NCBI RefSeq assembly: GCF_005938645.2
Contig: NZ_CP042171.1
Span: 4,154,001-4,218,000, forward strand
DNA: 64,000 nt
DNA from: Pedobacter sp. KBS0701
GTDB taxonomy: Bacteria; Bacteroidota; Bacteroidia; Sphingobacteriales; Sphingobacteriaceae
Direction: 5' to 3'
Shown here: piece after piece, positions 62,409-64,000 of the stretch
Layout: each line of letters begins with the position of its first letter
Position numbering within the stretch: position 1 is the first letter of the stretch
Program-made: the position numbers and the translations under genes
Notes under the pieces: generated by a model
Told to the model about the DNA's origin: nothing
Database searches by the model: none
What the model saw: the letters and a program-made list of their open reading frames with translations, nothing else

Positions 62409-62502
62409 AGATGATATTATAGAAAGATCGTAAAGGTCGTTAATGGCAATCCCGATGCGATGCAACAAAGAGGAATAATTTAAAAAACAAAAGATTTTTT
62501 GT

Positions 62503-62601
62503 TTACCTATTCTTTACCCTTTATTTACCCTTTCTAGGCACCAGGTTAACCCCACGGTTACCCCTGGCTTACCTATCCGTTACCTTTTGGTTACCTAAAA
62601 G
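62503..62601. repeat. Array of TTACC words at exact 11-bp spacing
   Basis: TTACC starts at 62503, 62514, 62525, 62558, 62569, 62580 and 62591; TAACC is at 62547, and one unit (62536) is degenerate. Every step is 11 bp, one helical turn. Downstream, GGTAAGCCAGGG (62634-62645) is the exact inverse of CCCTGGCTTACC (62562-62573), and TACCTGC/GCAGGTA forms a small palindrome at 62653-62668. No reading frame explains the spacing. Confidence 0.85.
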
Positions 62602-62778
62602 GTAAAGCCAACGTCTTTTTTGGGGCTTTCTGCGGTAAGCCAGGGCCCATGCTACCTGCCAGCAGGTACCCAGGATACTATACCGTTATCTGTAGTAGCA
62701 TAAAGTAAGAATAGGCTTTATGAAAACCATCCCAAAAACGAAAAATTTTTTTTTACTAATGCAATAAATCGTTTTTAC

Positions 62779-62849
62779 AGCGTTTATGTATATGAGAGCG
62801 TTAATTTAGATGATGGGGATTCTGCAATAGTGGAATCCCCATTTCTTTT
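62779..62849 (+). ncRNA. Candidate small RNA, copy 3
   Basis: The 71-nt core is identical to that at 62338-62408. The preceding ~93 bp also match the sequence before copy 2 (including ATGCAATAAATCG and CATAAAGTA), so a segment of about 165 bp is duplicated (62243-62408 and 62686-62849). The hairpin ends with TTTCTTTT. Confidence 0.6.
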
Positions 62850-62860
62850 CTAAGCATTTT

Positions 62861-62925
62861 GTCATCCTTGAGCATAGTCGAAGGATCTTTTCATTTAATA
62901 GACCCTGAAATAAATTCAGGGTGAC
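62861..62925. repeat. Short GTCATCC-type interspersed repeat
   Basis: It begins GTCATCCTTGAGCATAGTCG and ends in GACCCTGAAATAAATTCAGG plus GTGAC. CCTGAA/TTCAGG makes a small hairpin. It is a further variant of the palindromes bounded by GTCAT. Confidence 0.65.
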
Positions 62926-62987
62926 GCTTCAATTAAAAATTTCTGTTCATCTAACCCCCCACACCAACACACTTCATTTTCTTATAA

Positions 62988-63020
62988 AACAAAAAACGGC
63001 TGGTATTTCTACCAACCGTT
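62988..63020 (-). terminator. Rho-independent terminator for the cytochrome c gene
   Basis: AACGGCTGGTA (62995-63005) pairs with TACCAACCGTT (63010-63020), with one mismatch. On the minus strand it is followed by TTTTGTTTT, 14 bp past the gene's stop. Confidence 0.85.
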
Positions 63021-63034
63021 TCCTAACAATCAAC

Positions 63035-64000
63035 TTATTTATTTAAAGAGTTTATCCAGGCTGCAATTTTTAACGCTTCAGCTTTGGTTACTTGCGGCAT
63101 CGGAGGCATTTCTGTTGAATAACCCGGCCAGTTTTGCGGTTGCGGATTATGGATCAACTGAAATATTTTCTCTGGTGAATATTTACGTTTTGCAATTTCT
63201 ACGAATGGTGGGCCAATTTGTCTTTTGGTTTGATTATGGCAAGCCAGACAAGTATTTTTAGTTAACAAACCCTCAACTTCTTTAAAGGTAGGTGCCTTGG
63301 CTATAGCAGCTGGTTTAGCAGGAGTTGCCGTTCCCTTTGCTTCAGGCGCTTTTCCAGTTACTGCCTTTGGTGCAACTGTTTTCTTAGCAGGAGCGTTTAC
63401 AGGTGTTGCTGAGTTTTTAGTACTCACTTCGCTCGCAGAAAGTTTATTGCCATCAGGAATCTGATTCAAGGTATAATAAGCTACCGGGTGAACTAAAGAG
63501 TAAAAGCCATCTTGAGATCTTAAACCATCTAATGTTAAAGTATGGATATAATATTGACGAAGATTTTGTACAATGATTCTTGCTTTTAAACCGTCTGCCG
63601 AAACTTTAACCCCGGAGATTTTTAATTTCTCTGTGTTTACAGGAGGTGAACCATATACAGGGTGATATTTGTAAATAAAGCTTTCTGCATTGTAAGAAGC
63701 CAGGTCTTCTGCCGACTTACGGTCAACAGGCATAGTAAACTCCACTTCAAAACCATCAGGCATTGCCCTAACGGCTTTCATTTCGAAAGGCGTTTTATTA
63801 TTGTATACCAATCTTTCCAAACCCTCGTTGGCATCACCTGCCGATCCCCAGCCACGGTTGGTTTCGCCCACAAATAATGATCCATCAGTACCCCACTCTA
63901 ACCTTAACACACCCGAACGGAAACCTTTACGGAAAAGGAAGGCAGCCCCCTGTTCTTCACCTTTTACAGTTTCCATGAAAATCCTGGAAATGATGCTCAT
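63035..64000 (-). CDS. Cytochrome c domain protein, 3' part (possibly membrane-bound dehydrogenase type)
   Basis: The frame is open to the window edge, so the N-terminal part is probably missing. The first visible portion (about 1-200) looks like the end of a beta-propeller (VLRLEWGTDGSLFVGETNRG, FTMPVDRKSAEDLASYN) and is followed by an Ala/Pro/Lys linker (about 205-237). The C-terminal class I cytochrome c domain has heme motif CLACH and a distal Met in TEMPPMP. The layout fits dehydrogenase or heme-binding proteins of Bacteroidota that oxidise sugars or similar compounds in the periplasm. The substrate is unknown. Confidence 0.8.
   Translation of the reverse strand: MSIISRIFMETVKGEEQGAAFLFRKGFRSGVLRLEWGTDGSLFVGETNRGWGSAGDANEGLERLVYNNKTPFEMKAVRAMPDGFEVEFTMPVDRKSAEDLASYNAESFIYKYHPVYGSPPVNTEKLKISGVKVSADGLKARIIVQNLRQYYIHTLTLDGLRSQDGFYSLVHPVAYYTLNQIPDGNKLSASEVSTKNSATPVNAPAKKTVAPKAVTGKAPEAKGTATPAKPAAIAKAPTFKEVEGLLTKNTCLACHNQTKRQIGPPFVEIAKRKYSPEKIFQLIHNPQPQNWPGYSTEMPPMPQVTKAEALKIAAWINSLNK

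Noticed and set aside
62503..62601. Interpretation of the TTACC array as CRISPR.
   Set aside because: Units are only 11 bp with a 5-bp conserved word and no spacers of 25-40 bp; no cas genes are nearby.

Overview
The window looks like chromosomal DNA of a low-GC Bacteroidota, most likely family Sphingobacteriaceae and close to Pedobacter. This is inferred from the SusC/SusD pair, the lipoprotein TamA variant (TamL) next to TamB, promoters of the TAnnTTTG type, the ftsX-DUF3098-uppP-truB-ribF order, PNGase F, and many short interspersed palindromes between genes. I see no rRNA, tRNA, CRISPR array, prophage or insertion sequence.

Layout. 1-6.1 kb (minus): the 5' part of ispG, a secreted alpha/beta hydrolase, an envelope cluster (GYF/RDD protein, LiaF-like protein, PspC protein) and an SDR oxidoreductase. 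6.2-11.1 kb (plus): MlaE/MlaF lipid-transport ABC genes, a DUF2281/PIN toxin-antitoxin pair, an RlmI-like methyltransferase, an unknown lipoprotein and msrA. 11.1-19.1 kb (minus): a flavoprotein gene and a PnuC-type transporter behind a TPP riboswitch, parC, a PNGase F homologue and cdd. 19.2-28.5 kb (plus): tamB-tamL, a YihY protein and a UPF0175/DUF3368 toxin-antitoxin pair. Then parE (minus), an APC permease, a GPH/MFS symporter and a small membrane protein (plus), and susD-susC (minus) with a possible 29-codon leader ORF.

40-56 kb: a DEAD-box helicase, leuS (minus), a lipoprotein, then ftsX-DUF3098-uppP-truB-yitT-ribF, a Kef-type antiporter, a DUF2157 protein, a DUF1016 nuclease and yjbQ. 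56-64 kb: a second YihY protein, a DUF3887 alpha/beta hydrolase, DoxX and VOC genes divergent from a GlxA-type regulator, a LiaF-like membrane protein, rpiA, and the 3' part of a cytochrome c gene cut by the window edge.

The most unusual material is non-coding. (1) A candidate small-RNA family of 71-74 nt occurs three times (60650, 62338, 62779), each copy ending in a terminator-like hairpin with a compensatory base-pair change. (2) Between two copies, at 62503-62601, a TTACC word recurs in exact 11-bp steps. (3) Two perfect palindromes lie exactly 33 codons apart inside the DUF1016 gene. (4) ribF carries an in-frame insert resembling an intergenic repeat. (5) A TPP riboswitch with an enlarged P3 arm controls a PnuC-type transporter and a flavin-dependent enzyme. 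(6) ParC ends in a sequence matching the sliding-clamp-binding consensus.
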